A stretch of 64,000 nucleotides of DNA from Kocuria rosea (GCF_023715525.1 NZ_JAMBOG010000016.1:16012-80011), one strand, 5' to 3'. Shown: positions 34,774 to 45,358, counted from the first letter of the stretch. Made by a program: numbers and translations. The notes: generated from the sequence alone by a model not told the origin.

Positions 34774-35751
34774 ATGCGGCTCGGAGTCCTCGACGTCGGA
34801 TCGAACACCGTCCACCTCCTCCTGCTGGACGTCTACCCGGGCGCGCGCCCGGAGCCGTACGCGTCCCACAAGATGCCCCTCCAGCTCGTCCAGCACCAGG
34901 ACGCGCAGGGCAACATCACCGGCACCGGCCGGGACGCCCTGACCGACTTCGTGCTCGAGGCCCGCGACTTCGCGGTCCGGCACGACGCCGAGGACCTCCT
35001 CGCCTTCGCCACCTCGGCGATCCGCGAGGCCGGCAACGGCGCCGAGGTCCTCGACCACGTCCAGGCCCGCTCGGGGGTCACCCTCACGGAGCTCGCCGGG
35101 GACCAGGAGGCCGCCGTCACCTTCTTCGCGGTGCGCCGCTGGTTCGGCTGGGGCGCCGGCACCGTCCTGGACCTCGACATCGGGGGCGGTTCCTTCGAGA
35201 TGGCGCTGGGCGACAACGCCCTGCCCAGCGTGGCCGTCTCCGTCCCGCTCGGCGCCGGGCGGCTCACCCGCAGCTTCGTCGCGGGGGAGCTGCCCACCCC
35301 GAAGGAGATGAAGGCGCTGCGCAAGCACGTGCGCGCCGAGCTGCGCCCGGCGGTCGAGAAGGTGCGGGCGGCCGGGCGGCCGACCGTCGTGGCCGGCACC
35401 TCCAAGACCTTCCGCTCCCTCGCCCGGATCTGCGGGGCCGCCCCCTACGCCATGGGACCCTACGTGCGGCGGACCCTGCACGTCGAGGACCTGCGGCTGT
35501 GGAGCCGCCGGATGGAGGCGATGACCGTGCAGGAGCGCGCCGAGCTGCCCGGCGTCTCGCCGGCCCGGGCCCGGCAGATCCTGGCCGGGGCCGTGGTGGC
35601 CGAGGCGGCCATGGACGCCTACGGCGTCGAGTCCCTGCAGATCTGCCCGTGGGCGCTGCGCGAGGGGCTGATCCTGCGCCGCCTCGACCAGCTCACGGGC
35701 AACGCCGACGTGCGCACCGTGGACCCCCGGCACCTGGTGGGTGCCGCGTGA
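34774..35751 (+). CDS. Ppx/GppA family phosphatase
   Basis: A 325-aa exopolyphosphatase / guanosine-pentaphosphate phosphohydrolase family protein. ASKHA-fold motifs are present: LDVGSNTVHLLLLDV at the N-terminus, FATSAIREAGNG, LDIGGGSFEMALG and VVAGTSKTFRSLARI. It lacks the C-terminal HD domain of E. coli Ppx, like the short actinobacterial forms. It may hydrolyse polyphosphate or (p)ppGpp; which one cannot be told. AAGGAG precedes the ATG. Its stop overlaps the downstream TIM-barrel gene by 4 nt (GTGA at 35748-35751), suggesting a functional link. Confidence 0.92.
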   Translation: MRLGVLDVGSNTVHLLLLDVYPGARPEPYASHKMPLQLVQHQDAQGNITGTGRDALTDFVLEARDFAVRHDAEDLLAFATSAIREAGNGAEVLDHVQARSGVTLTELAGDQEAAVTFFAVRRWFGWGAGTVLDLDIGGGSFEMALGDNALPSVAVSVPLGAGRLTRSFVAGELPTPKEMKALRKHVRAELRPAVEKVRAAGRPTVVAGTSKTFRSLARICGAAPYAMGPYVRRTLHVEDLRLWSRRMEAMTVQERAELPGVSPARARQILAGAVVAEAAMDAYGVESLQICPWALREGLILRRLDQLTGNADVRTVDPRHLVGAA

Positions 35752-36623
35752 GCGGGCAGCCGGACGGGCGCCCGGCGGCGGAGGAGCGGGCGGCGGAGCG
35801 CCCGGCCGGACCGGCCGCGGAGCCGTACCGGGCGCACGTGGCGCTGTCCACGAGCTCCCTCTACCCGCTGGGCGTGCCCGAGACCTTCGAGGCGGCCGTG
35901 GAGCTGGGCTACGACAGCGTCGAGGTGCTCGTCACCCACGAGCGGATGAGCCAGCTCACCCACCAGCTGGAGGACCTGGTGCAGCGCCACCAGATCCCCA
36001 TCTCCACGATCCACGCGCCGACCCTGCTGCTGACCCAGCAGGTCTGGGGCAAGTCCTGGACGAAGATCCAGATGGCGGCGAAGCTCACCGAGCAGGTGGG
36101 GGCGGAGGTCGTCGTGGTCCACCCGCCCTTCCGGTGGCAGCGCAAGTACGCCGCGAACTTCGTCGAGGGCGTGCGCGTGGTCTCCGAGGCCAGCGGCGTG
36201 AAGATCTCCGTGGAGAACATGTACCCGTGGCGGGTGCGCGGGCGCGACACCGTCGTCTACGCCCCGCACTACAGCCCGCTGGGGCAGGACTACGACTGGG
36301 TGACGTGGGACTTCTCCCACGCCGCGACGGCCCGGATGGACTCCCTCGCCGCGATCCGCGAGCTCGGCCCGCGGCTGGGCCACGTGCACCTGACGGACGG
36401 CTCGGGCGAGACCACCGCGGACGAGCACCTGCTGCCCGGCCACGGGGTGCAGCCGGTCGCCGAGTGCCTCCAGCACCTCGCCGCGACCGACTGGCAGGGC
36501 GTGGTGGGCGTGGAGGTCTCCACCCGCCGCTCGAAGAGCGCCGAGGAGCGGACCGCGTGGCTCGCCGAGTCCCTGGAGTTCGCCCGCCGCCACACGACCC
36601 CCGTGCCCTCCGCCGAGGGCTGA
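35748..36623 (+). CDS. Sugar phosphate isomerase/epimerase-like TIM-barrel protein
   Basis: A 291-aa protein of the AP endonuclease 2 / xylose isomerase-like superfamily. The N-terminal ~25 residues are Pro/Ala/Glu-rich. The barrel begins VALSTSSLYP and includes STIHAPTLLL, VVVHPPFRWQ, ISVENMYPWR, WDFSHAA and LGHVHLTDG, which place metal-binding His/Glu/Asp residues at strand ends. The reaction is not known. The GTG start overlaps the Ppx/GppA stop, so the two form a coupled pair that is common in actinobacteria. proC follows 108 nt downstream with its own ribosome site. Confidence 0.85.
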   Translation: MSGQPDGRPAAEERAAERPAGPAAEPYRAHVALSTSSLYPLGVPETFEAAVELGYDSVEVLVTHERMSQLTHQLEDLVQRHQIPISTIHAPTLLLTQQVWGKSWTKIQMAAKLTEQVGAEVVVVHPPFRWQRKYAANFVEGVRVVSEASGVKISVENMYPWRVRGRDTVVYAPHYSPLGQDYDWVTWDFSHAATARMDSLAAIRELGPRLGHVHLTDGSGETTADEHLLPGHGVQPVAECLQHLAATDWQGVVGVEVSTRRSKSAEERTAWLAESLEFARRHTTPVPSAEG

Positions 36624-36731
36624 CCGCACCCGCCCGGGACGGCCGCCCCGCCGCCGGGCCCCACCACGCCACCCGTGACAGGCCCACGACATGCCGATGA
36701 CCTCGTCACGACACCACCCCGAGAGGACCCC

Positions 36732-37568
36732 ATGACCCCCGTGCTCGCCTTCCTGGGCTGCGGCTCCATGAACGGATCGATCCTGCGGGGGGTGCTGGCC
36801 TCCGGGGTGCCCGTGGACCGGGTCCGGGCCACCGTGCGCTCCGCGGAGAGCGCCCGCCGCCTCGAGGAGCAGACCGGTGTGCGCGCCTCCGTCACCGGCG
36901 AGGACCCCGAGGCCAACCGCACCGCCGCCCGGGAGGCCGACGTCGTCCTGCTGGGCGTCAAGCCCGTCGGGATCCTCGACCTCGCCCGCGAGATCGCCCC
37001 GGCCCTGCGGCCGGGCACGGTGGTGGCCTCCGTCGCCGCGGGGATCTCCGTCGCCGCCCTGGAGCGGGCCCTGCCCGCCGGCCAGCCGGTGGTGCGCACC
37101 ATGCCCAACACGCCCTCCAGCGTGGGCCGCGGCGTGGTTTCCGTGACCCCGGGCGCCGCCGCGGGCCCCGACCAGACCGCGGTCGTGCGCGGGGTGCTGG
37201 AGGCCGTGGGGACCGTCGTCGAGGTCCCCGAGGAGCAGGTCGACGCCGTCACCGGGATCTCCGGCTCCGGGCCCGCCTACGTCTTCCTCCTCGCCGAGGC
37301 CCTCCAGCAGGCGGGGGAGCGGATGGGCCTGCCTCCCGAGGTCGCCCGGGTGCTCGCCCGCGAGACCGTCTCCGGGGCGGGGGAGCTGCTGCGCCCGCAG
37401 GACGCGGACCCCGCCGGCCTGCGCCGGGCGGTCACGAGCCCCAAGGGCACCACCGACCGGGCGATCCGCACGTTCCGGGAGAACGGCTTCGAGGACCTCG
37501 TCGCCCGGGCCGCGCAGGCCTCCGCGGACCGCTCCGCCGAGCTGACCCGGGAGCTCAGCGGCGACTGA
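36732..37568 (+). CDS. proC: Pyrroline-5-carboxylate reductase
   Basis: A 278-aa enzyme catalysing the last step of proline synthesis, reducing pyrroline-5-carboxylate with NAD(P)H. It has the N-terminal Rossmann motif FLGCGSMNGSIL, LLGVKPVGI, VRTMPNTPSSVGRG and the signature GISGSGPAYVFLLAEAL near residue 175, with VTSPKGTT near the end. The length matches the family. GAGAGGA precedes the ATG. It converges on the ktrA gene with a 17-nt gap and no obvious terminator. Confidence 0.95.
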   Translation: MTPVLAFLGCGSMNGSILRGVLASGVPVDRVRATVRSAESARRLEEQTGVRASVTGEDPEANRTAAREADVVLLGVKPVGILDLAREIAPALRPGTVVASVAAGISVAALERALPAGQPVVRTMPNTPSSVGRGVVSVTPGAAAGPDQTAVVRGVLEAVGTVVEVPEEQVDAVTGISGSGPAYVFLLAEALQQAGERMGLPPEVARVLARETVSGAGELLRPQDADPAGLRRAVTSPKGTTDRAIRTFRENGFEDLVARAAQASADRSAELTRELSGD

Positions 37569-37585
37569 GCGCCGCGCCCCCAGGC

Positions 37586-38254
37586 TCAGGGGCGGGACGC
37601 GAAGCGCTCGATGAGGTCCACGTGCCCGGAGACGATCAGCAGGTCCCGGGACGTCACCTTCGTCTCGGGGCGGGCGTAGGTGAAGTCCTCGCCCGGGGAC
37701 TTCACCCCCACCACGGTCACGCCGTACTTCGCCCGGACGTTGGACTCGCCCAGCGTGAAGCCCTGGACCTCCCGCGGCGGATACATCTTGACGATCGCGA
37801 AGTCGTCGTCGAACTCGATGTAGTCCAGCAGGCGCCCGGAGACCAGGTGGGCGGTGCGCCGGCCCGCGTCCGCCTCCGGGAAGATCACGTGGTGGGCGCC
37901 GATGCGGGAGAGGATCTTGCCGTGGGAGGGGGTGATCGCCTTCGCCCAGATCCGGCTCACCCCGAGGTCCACGAGGTTCGCCGTGATCAGCACGCTGGAC
38001 TCGATGGAGGTGCCGACGCCGACCACGGCGGAGCTGAACTCGGCGGCGCCGAGCTGGTGCAGGGCGTCGATGTCCGTGGCCTCCGCCTCGACCACGTGGG
38101 TGAGCTGGCCCGCGAGCTTCTGCACCAGCTGCGGGTCCCGCTCCACGCCCAGGACCTCCCGGCCCTGCCGGGCCAGCTGGAGGGCCGTGGCGGTGCCGAA
38201 GCGGCCCAGCCCGATCACCATGACCGGGACGTTGTGCGCGGGGTGCTCAGCCAA
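37586..38254 (-). CDS. TrkA/KtrA-type potassium uptake regulatory subunit
   Basis: A 222-aa RCK protein that gates the adjacent K+ channel. The N-terminal Rossmann domain has VMVIGLGRFGTATALQL and the acidic residue in GVERDPQL for nucleotide binding. The C-terminal TrkA_C domain includes FTLGESNVRAKYGVTVVGV. The chosen TTG start at 38254 follows GGAAAGG and overlaps the stop of the channel gene by 8 nt; the ATG at 38221 (MVIGLGRFG) would be too short at the N-terminus. It is the second gene of the ktrB-ktrA pair. Confidence 0.9.
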   Translation of the reverse strand: MAEHPAHNVPVMVIGLGRFGTATALQLARQGREVLGVERDPQLVQKLAGQLTHVVEAEATDIDALHQLGAAEFSSAVVGVGTSIESSVLITANLVDLGVSRIWAKAITPSHGKILSRIGAHHVIFPEADAGRRTAHLVSGRLLDYIEFDDDFAIVKMYPPREVQGFTLGESNVRAKYGVTVVGVKSPGEDFTYARPETKVTSRDLLIVSGHVDLIERFASRP

Positions 38255-39659
38255 TGATGGGCCTTTCCTCGGGGTACTTGTAGAGCCGCCGGCGCGAGCG
38301 CAGGGCCAGCGCGGCGGCCACGGTGGTGGTGCCGATGCGGCCCACGAGCATGATGACGACCAGGGTGTACTTGCCCGCCGGGGGCAGCTCGCCGGAGAGC
38401 CCCACGCTGAGCCCGCAGGTGGCGTAGGCGGAGATCACCTCGAAGAGCACCCGGTCCAGGGGCTCGCCCGAGACGGAGACCAGCAGCCCGCAGCCCAGGA
38501 GCACGACGGTGGCGCCCATCATGATCACGGAGATCGCGATCCGCAGGGCGTCGTCGGGAATGGTGCGGAAGTGGGCGATGACGGACTTGTCCCCGCGGGC
38601 CTCCGAGAGGATCGCGAGGAAGACGACGGCGAGCGTGGTCACCTTGATGCCCCCGGCCACGGAGGCCGGGCCGCCGCCGGCGAACATCAGCGCGTCCGTG
38701 AGCAGCAGCGTCACCGGCTCCAGGCTGTTCATGTCCAGGAGGTTGAACCCGCCGGAGCGGACCATGACCGAGTGGAAGAAGCCCTCGAAGATCTTGTCCC
38801 CCAGGGGGCGGTCCCGCAGCGTGTCGGGGTTGGACCACTCGAAGGCCAGGAACAGCGCCCAGCCCACGAACAGCAGGATCGTGGTGGTCACCAGGGTGAG
38901 CTTGGTGTTGAGGTTCCAGCGGGAGAAGCGCAGCCCGGTCTGGCGCAGCACCAGGACCACCGGGAAGCCGAACGAGCCCAGGAAGACCCCCAGGGCGATC
39001 GGGAGGAGGATCAGCAGGGCGTCGGTGTACGGGACGAGGCCGTCCGAGTGCGGGGTGAACCCGCCGTTGTTGTACGCGGAGACGGAGTAGAACACCCCGT
39101 GCCACAGGGCCGTGTGCAGGGGCTCCCCGGCGACGAGAAACCCCGCCGTCAGCACGACGGCGAGCACCGCCTCGATCGAGATGGACATCACCACGATGAT
39201 CCGCAGCAGCGAGCCGACCTCGCCCAGGCGGCCGATGTTGAGCGCCTCCTGCGTGATCAGCCGGGACTTCAGCCCCAGCTTGCGCCCGATCGCCAGGGCG
39301 AGGATCGAGGTCATGGTCAGGGTGCCGAGCCCGCCGATCTGCATGGCGACCACGATCACCACGAGCCCGAAGAACGACCAGTTCGTGGCCGTGGAGACCG
39401 TGGTCAGGCCCGTGACGGTGACCGCGGAGGTCGCCGTGAACACGGCGTCCACCACGTTCGTGCGGACCCCCGGCGCCCAGGCGACGGGCAGCATCAGGAG
39501 CACGGAGAACAGGCCCACGACCCCGGCGAAGGAGAACACGGCCAGCCGGGCGGGGGAGCCCGCGGCGATGCGGTCCACGAGGTCGCGCAGCGAGGCGAGG
39601 AGCCAGAAGCGGCCCCGCTCCTCCTGGGTGATCCAGGGGCGGTGCTGCGGAACGCTCAA
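38247..39659 (-). CDS. TrkH/KtrB-type potassium transporter
   Basis: A 470-aa membrane channel subunit made of four membrane-pore-membrane units. The four selectivity-filter turns are visible: AVTVTGLTT, AYNNGGFTP, MVRSGGFNL and YATCGLSVG. Conserved glycines and the SVAGGIKVTT segment of the third unit are present. The TTG start at 39659 is chosen because GGAGGAGGG lies just upstream; no ATG or GTG sits in a better place. It is co-transcribed with the RCK subunit, with overlapping reading frames. It takes up K+ (with Na+ in KtrB types) for osmotic balance. Confidence 0.9.
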   Translation of the reverse strand: MSVPQHRPWITQEERGRFWLLASLRDLVDRIAAGSPARLAVFSFAGVVGLFSVLLMLPVAWAPGVRTNVVDAVFTATSAVTVTGLTTVSTATNWSFFGLVVIVVAMQIGGLGTLTMTSILALAIGRKLGLKSRLITQEALNIGRLGEVGSLLRIIVVMSISIEAVLAVVLTAGFLVAGEPLHTALWHGVFYSVSAYNNGGFTPHSDGLVPYTDALLILLPIALGVFLGSFGFPVVLVLRQTGLRFSRWNLNTKLTLVTTTILLFVGWALFLAFEWSNPDTLRDRPLGDKIFEGFFHSVMVRSGGFNLLDMNSLEPVTLLLTDALMFAGGGPASVAGGIKVTTLAVVFLAILSEARGDKSVIAHFRTIPDDALRIAISVIMMGATVVLLGCGLLVSVSGEPLDRVLFEVISAYATCGLSVGLSGELPPAGKYTLVVIMLVGRIGTTTVAAALALRSRRRLYKYPEERPIIG

Positions 39660-39828
39660 CGACCCTCCTCCGGGGCGGGCTGGCCGTCCCGGTGCGGCGG
39701 GGACGGGGGCGGCGGGTGCCGCGACCGCTGACAGTATCCCACCGCGGCCCCGTGCCGTCCCCGGCGGGGCGAGGACACACAGGGCGGGCGGGCCCGTCGG
39801 GGCCGGCCGCAAGTGGTTCAATGTCTGT

Positions 39829-41040
39829 GTGACTTCTGCTACACCCGGCACCGGTGGCCCGTACCCGACGCGCCTGTTCTGGGATCCCGCGCTGCTCGAG
39901 TACAACTTCGGGGCCCACCACCCGATGCACCCGTCCCGGCTGGAGGTCACATACCGCCTCGTCCAGGCGTTCGGCCTCGACCGCCGGGACAACGTCACGG
40001 TCGAGGCCCCCGGGGTGGTCCCCGACCGGGTCCTCAACCTCGTCCACCCCCAGCACTACGTGGACTCGGTGCGCGCCGTCAGCGCCGACCCCTCCCTGCA
40101 GCTGCCGGACTCCGGGCTCGGCACCGAGGACACCCCGGCCTACCCGGGCGTGCACGAGGCCAGCGCCCGGCTCGTCGGCGGCAGCTACCAGGGCGCCGCG
40201 GCGATCCTCGCGGGCGACGCCGTGCGCGCCGTGAACTTCGGGGGCGGGATGCACCACGCCTCCGCGGAGAAGGCCAGCGGGTTCTGCGTCTACAACGACT
40301 GCGCCGTGGCGATCCAGCACCTGCTCGACCAGGGGGTGCGCAGGGTCGCCTACGTGGACGTCGACGGCCACCACGGGGACGGCACCCAGTCGATCTTCTA
40401 CGGCGACCCCCGGGTCATGACCGTCTCCCTGCACGAGACGGGCCTGTCCCTGTTCCCCGGCACGGGCTTCGCCAACGAGACGGGCCGGGGGGAGGCCGTG
40501 GGGACCGCCGTCAACGTCGCCATGCCCACCACCGCCGACGACGCCATGTGGCTGCGCGCCTTCGACGCCGTGGTCCCGGCCCTGCTGCAGCAGTTCCGCC
40601 CCGAGGTGATCGTGAGCCAGCACGGCTGCGACTCGCACTTCGCCGACTTCCTCACCCACCTGCGGATCAGCGTCGACGCCCAGCGGCAGACCGCCGTGGC
40701 CCTCGCCGCGCTCGCCGACGAGCTGTGCGAGGGCCGCTGGATCGCCACGGGCGGGGGCGGGTACAACTGCCACGACGTGGTGCCCCGGTCCTGGACCCAC
40801 CTGGTGGGCGTCGTGGCCGGGCACCCGGTCGAGGTGGGCGCGAGCGTTCCGCAGCGGTGGCGGGACTACGTCCACGAGAAGTACGGGGCCGACGCCCCGC
40901 GGGTCATGGGCGACGAGGTGGACCTGTGGTGGCGCTCGTGGGAGGTCGGCTTCGACCCCAACGACGAGACCGACCGCACGATCATGGCCACCCGCAAGGA
41001 GGTCTTCCCCCAGTGGGGGCTGGACCCCTGGTTCGACTGA
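39829..41040 (+). CDS. acuC: AcuC-type histone deacetylase family protein
   Basis: A 403-aa zinc-dependent class I HDAC homologue. NFGAHHPMHPSR opens the fold. The zinc/charge-relay motifs are GMHHASAEKASGFCVYND and YVDVDGHHGDGTQ, followed by VSQHGCDSHFAD and the catalytic-loop glycines in ATGGGGYN. In Bacillus, AcuC deacetylates and reactivates acetyl-CoA synthetase; acs is present here at 13.0-15.0 kb, though not linked in an operon. No acuA-type acetyltransferase is seen. The GTG start lies 6 nt after TTCAAT, fitting the leaderless pattern. It is divergent from the potassium transporter genes. Confidence 0.92.
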   Translation: MTSATPGTGGPYPTRLFWDPALLEYNFGAHHPMHPSRLEVTYRLVQAFGLDRRDNVTVEAPGVVPDRVLNLVHPQHYVDSVRAVSADPSLQLPDSGLGTEDTPAYPGVHEASARLVGGSYQGAAAILAGDAVRAVNFGGGMHHASAEKASGFCVYNDCAVAIQHLLDQGVRRVAYVDVDGHHGDGTQSIFYGDPRVMTVSLHETGLSLFPGTGFANETGRGEAVGTAVNVAMPTTADDAMWLRAFDAVVPALLQQFRPEVIVSQHGCDSHFADFLTHLRISVDAQRQTAVALAALADELCEGRWIATGGGGYNCHDVVPRSWTHLVGVVAGHPVEVGASVPQRWRDYVHEKYGADAPRVMGDEVDLWWRSWEVGFDPNDETDRTIMATRKEVFPQWGLDPWFD

Positions 41041-41097
41041 GCGGCCGTGGTCGTGCAGGGGACCGTGCCGGTGCCGGGAGGCGCGCCGCATCGCGTC

Positions 41098-41103
41098 TAC
41101 AGT
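41098..41103 (+). promoter_or_regulatory. -10 element of the ArsR-type regulator
   Basis: TACAGT ends 6 nt before the ATG at 41110, with no ribosome site between. Confidence 0.5.
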
Positions 41104-41109
41104 GATCGA

Positions 41110-43075
<1,966 letters not shown>

Positions 43076-43079
43076 GCCG

Positions 43080-43109
43080 GTGCGGGTCCGGCGCCCGCCG
43101 GGCCCGCAC
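43080..43109 (+). terminator. Intrinsic terminator of gdhA
   Basis: GTGCGGG (43080-43086) pairs with CCCGCAC (43103-43109). The inner arms CCGGC and GCCGG (43088-43092, 43097-43101) are joined by a 4-nt GCCC loop, and one U-G wobble completes a 13-bp stem. It begins 5 nt after the gdhA stop. Confidence 0.75.
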
Positions 43110-43175
43110 GGGCGTCCCGTCCACCCCACGACACGTCCGGACCCCGGAACGTCCTCACGGGCGGCCCGGAGGTCC

Positions 43176-43181
43176 TACCCT
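43176..43181 (+). promoter_or_regulatory. -10 element of the GntR-type regulator
   Basis: TACCCT ends 7 nt before the ATG at 43189, matching the leaderless pattern. Confidence 0.5.
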
Positions 43182-43188
43182 GGAGACT

Positions 43189-43995
43189 ATGGCAACGCAT
43201 CGACAGGTCCTGCAGTGGCTGGAGAACGAGCTGTTCGACGGCCACCTCGTGCTGGGCCAACAACTGCCGTCGGACCGCGACCTCGCGGCCATCCACCGCG
43301 TCTCCCGCAACAACATGCGGGAGGCGCTCAAGACCCTCGAGGCGCAGGGCATCGTGCGGCTCTTCGACGGGCCGCGCAAGTCGATCCTGCCCATGCTGGT
43401 GCGGGAGCCGGCGGCCTCCGCGGGCCCGGCCCTGCAGCTGCACATGGCGACCTCGGACTACCCCCTGCGGGACATCGTCCAGACCCGGGTGCTCCTCGAG
43501 ACCTGGGCGCTGGAGCGCTCGGACCCGCAGCACCCGGCCATGGCCGAGCTGCGGGGCCTGCTCGAGCAGATGGCCCGGGAGGACCTGTCCCTCAAGGAGT
43601 TCCACCACCTCGAGGTCAGCTTCCACATCGCCCTGTGCAAGACGGCCGGCAACGCGGTGGTCTCCGCGCTGATGTCGTCCCTGCGGGACTCCATCTACGA
43701 GTACACGATGGCGCTCGTGGGCCACGTCCCCCTGTGGAGCGCCACCTCGGAGCGGCTGCGCGCCGAGCACCAGGCGATCTACTCCGCGGTGGCGGCCGGG
43801 GACCGCAAGCTCGCGGCCCGGCTCGTGGCCGAGCACATCGAGTACCAGTACCGGGAGGCGGGCGTGGACCCGGACCAGGAGCAGCGCAGCCCCGGCCCCG
43901 TCCCGGACCTGCCCGCCGAGCTGCCGGTGCACGCCGAGGACGTCGCCGAGGAGGCCCCCGACGACGTGCCGCGGCAGGTGCCGCGCAGCGCCTGA
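43189..43995 (+). CDS. GntR/FadR-type (FCD) transcriptional regulator
   Basis: A 268-aa regulator. The N-terminal winged helix has LVLGQQLPSDRDLAAIHRVSRNNMREALKTLEAQGIV, and the wing lies at RLFDGPRKS. The C-terminal helical FCD domain shows HHLEVSFHIALCKTAGNAVVSALM and HQAIYSAVAAGDRKLAARLVAEHI, with Asp/His residues that bind a metal or small acid ligand in the family. The last ~40 residues are an acidic Pro-rich tail. Ligands are typically organic acids, and a role in carbon or acetate control is possible. The ATG lies 7 nt after TACCCT. It follows gdhA but has its own promoter after a strong terminator. Confidence 0.9.
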   Translation: MATHRQVLQWLENELFDGHLVLGQQLPSDRDLAAIHRVSRNNMREALKTLEAQGIVRLFDGPRKSILPMLVREPAASAGPALQLHMATSDYPLRDIVQTRVLLETWALERSDPQHPAMAELRGLLEQMAREDLSLKEFHHLEVSFHIALCKTAGNAVVSALMSSLRDSIYEYTMALVGHVPLWSATSERLRAEHQAIYSAVAAGDRKLAARLVAEHIEYQYREAGVDPDQEQRSPGPVPDLPAELPVHAEDVAEEAPDDVPRQVPRSA

Positions 43996-44005
43996 GCGGG
44001 GTGCT

Positions 44006-44019
44006 CGGGGACGTCCCCG
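44006..44019. repeat. Perfect 14-bp palindrome downstream of the GntR-type regulator
   Basis: CGGGGACGTCCCCG at 44006-44019, 11 nt after the stop, is a perfect palindrome. It may be part of a terminator or a protein site for the following gene. Confidence 0.4.
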
Positions 44020-44168
44020 CCCCCGAATACAGCAATCTCCCCCCGAGACGGTAGGGTGTCAGTGAACGTTTGCCCGGCCGTCACCGTGCGCGGCCCGGCA
44101 CCCCTGGTGCCCGCCGCGCGGAACGCCCCCGGGGGACACCACCGAGACATGAAGATGCGAGGGATCCT

Positions 44169-44267
44169 ATGGGTTCAGTGATCAAGAAGCGCCGCAAGCG
44201 GATGTCCAAGAAGAAGCACCGCAAGCTGCTGCGCAAGACGCGCCACCAGCGCCGCAACAAGAAGTGA
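44169..44267 (+). CDS. bS22-like / AURKAIP1-COX24 domain ribosomal protein (32 aa)
   Basis: A 32-residue protein, [20 protein letters not shown] followed by [12 protein letters not shown], made mostly of Lys and Arg. This is the short actinobacterial protein found on mycobacterial ribosomes as bS22 and related by sequence to the mitochondrial AURKAIP1/COX24 domain. GAGGGATCC precedes the ATG. A TAGGGT at 44052-44057 could be its -10 box, giving a leader of about 105 nt. A strong terminator follows, so it is transcribed alone. Its small size makes it easily missed in annotation. Confidence 0.92.
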   Translation: MGSVIKKRRKRMSKKKHRKLLRKTRHQRRNKK

Positions 44268-44284
44268 CCCTGCGCTGAGCGCAC

Positions 44285-44324
44285 CACCGGGGCCGCCGTC
44301 CTCCACGGGACGGCGGCCCCGGTG
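44285..44324 (+). terminator. Strong intrinsic terminator after the bS22-like gene
   Basis: Perfect 16-bp arms at 44285-44300 and 44309-44324 enclose an 8-nt loop (CTCCACGG), 17 nt after the stop codon. Confidence 0.85.
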
Positions 44325-44351
44325 CGTTCCGGGGGTCCGGGGGCGGGACCG

Positions 44352-44357
44352 TAGCAT
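44352..44357 (+). promoter_or_regulatory. -10 element of the glutaredoxin-like gene
   Basis: TAGCAT ends 6 nt before the ATG at 44364, with no ribosome site between. Confidence 0.55.
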
Positions 44358-44363
44358 GGGCCC

Positions 44364-44627
44364 ATGAGCTCCTCCACCCCTCCCGCCGTGACCCTCCTGA
44401 CCCGGCCGGGCTGCCACCTGTGCGAGGCCGCCCGGGAGTCCGTGGGCCGCGTCACCGCCGCGCTCGGCCTGGGCTGGGCCGAGGTCGACATCACCACGGA
44501 CCCGCAGCTGCTGCGCCGGCACGCCGAGGAGATCCCCGTGGTGCTCGTCGACGGCGTCCCGCGGGACTTCTGGAGCATCGACGAGCGGCGCCTCGCCCGG
44601 CTGCTGCGGGAGCGCCTGGACGGCTGA
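44364..44627 (+). CDS. Glutaredoxin-like protein (DUF836 type)
   Basis: An 87-aa thioredoxin-fold protein. LLTRPGCHLCEAARESV carries the redox CxxC (CHLC), and VVLVDGVPRDFWSIDERRL fits the DUF836/glutaredoxin-2-like family. Thiol redox activity is likely, but the partner is unknown. The start lies 6 nt after TAGCAT. It precedes a histidine phosphatase and the cytochrome c maturation genes, but with its own promoter. Confidence 0.88.
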   Translation: MSSSTPPAVTLLTRPGCHLCEAARESVGRVTAALGLGWAEVDITTDPQLLRRHAEEIPVVLVDGVPRDFWSIDERRLARLLRERLDG

Positions 44628-44686
44628 GCCGTCCCGCCCGCGGCTCCTTTTGGGCCTGGCGCGCGGGTTCTGGGAACATGGGGGCC

Positions 44687-45358
44687 ATGCCCTCCACGAC
44701 CGTCCACCTGCTGCGCCACGGCCAGGTGCTCAACCCCCACCGCCTCGTCTACGGGCGGCTGCCGCACTACGGCCTGACCGAGCTGGGCGCGCGGATGGCC
44801 GAGGCCGCCGCGGCCGAGCTCGTCCGGCGCGTGGGCACCGGCTCCCGGATCGTGCACCTGGTCTCCTCCCCGCTGCAGCGCGCGCGGGAGACCGCCGCGC
44901 CGGTGGCCCGGGAGCTGCGGCTGCCGGTGCACCCCGACGAGCGCGTCATCGAGCCCCGCAACCACTTCGAGGGCCTGCACGTCGGCACGGGGGAGCTGCT
45001 CAAGCCCCGGCACTGGCCGCACATGCTCAACCCGCTGCGCCCGTCCTGGGGGGAGCCCTACCGGCAGCAGGTCGCCCGCATGGCGGAGGCCGTGCTGGAC
45101 GCCGGCCGCACCGCCGTGGAGCGGGGCGGGGACGGCGCCGAGGCCGTGGTGGTCTCCCACCAGCTGCCCATCTGGCTCACCCGCCGCTCCGCCGAGGGCC
45201 GGCCCCTGCCCCACGACCCGCGCCGGCGCCAGTGCAACCTCGCGTCGCTGACCACGCTGGTCTTCGACGACCTCCACGCCGGGCGCCCGCCCCGGGTCCT
45301 CTACAGCGAGCCCGCCGCCCGGTACTACCCAGGGGTCAACCAGCTTCCCGGTTCATAA
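44687..45358 (+). CDS. Histidine phosphatase family protein
   Basis: A 223-aa phosphoglycerate-mutase-like phosphatase. LLRHGQVLNP carries the phospho-accepting His, LVSSPLQRARETAAPV the conserved Arg, and VVSHQLPIWL the second catalytic His. The substrate is not known. ATG 44687 is chosen over ATG 44678; GAACAT ends 7 nt upstream and TTGGGC (44650-44655) with an 18-nt spacer could be its -35. The four-gene TlpA-CcdA-ResB-CcsB set follows 54 nt downstream in the same direction, so it may be the first gene of that unit. Confidence 0.9.
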   Translation: MPSTTVHLLRHGQVLNPHRLVYGRLPHYGLTELGARMAEAAAAELVRRVGTGSRIVHLVSSPLQRARETAAPVARELRLPVHPDERVIEPRNHFEGLHVGTGELLKPRHWPHMLNPLRPSWGEPYRQQVARMAEAVLDAGRTAVERGGDGAEAVVVSHQLPIWLTRRSAEGRPLPHDPRRRQCNLASLTTLVFDDLHAGRPPRVLYSEPAARYYPGVNQLPGS

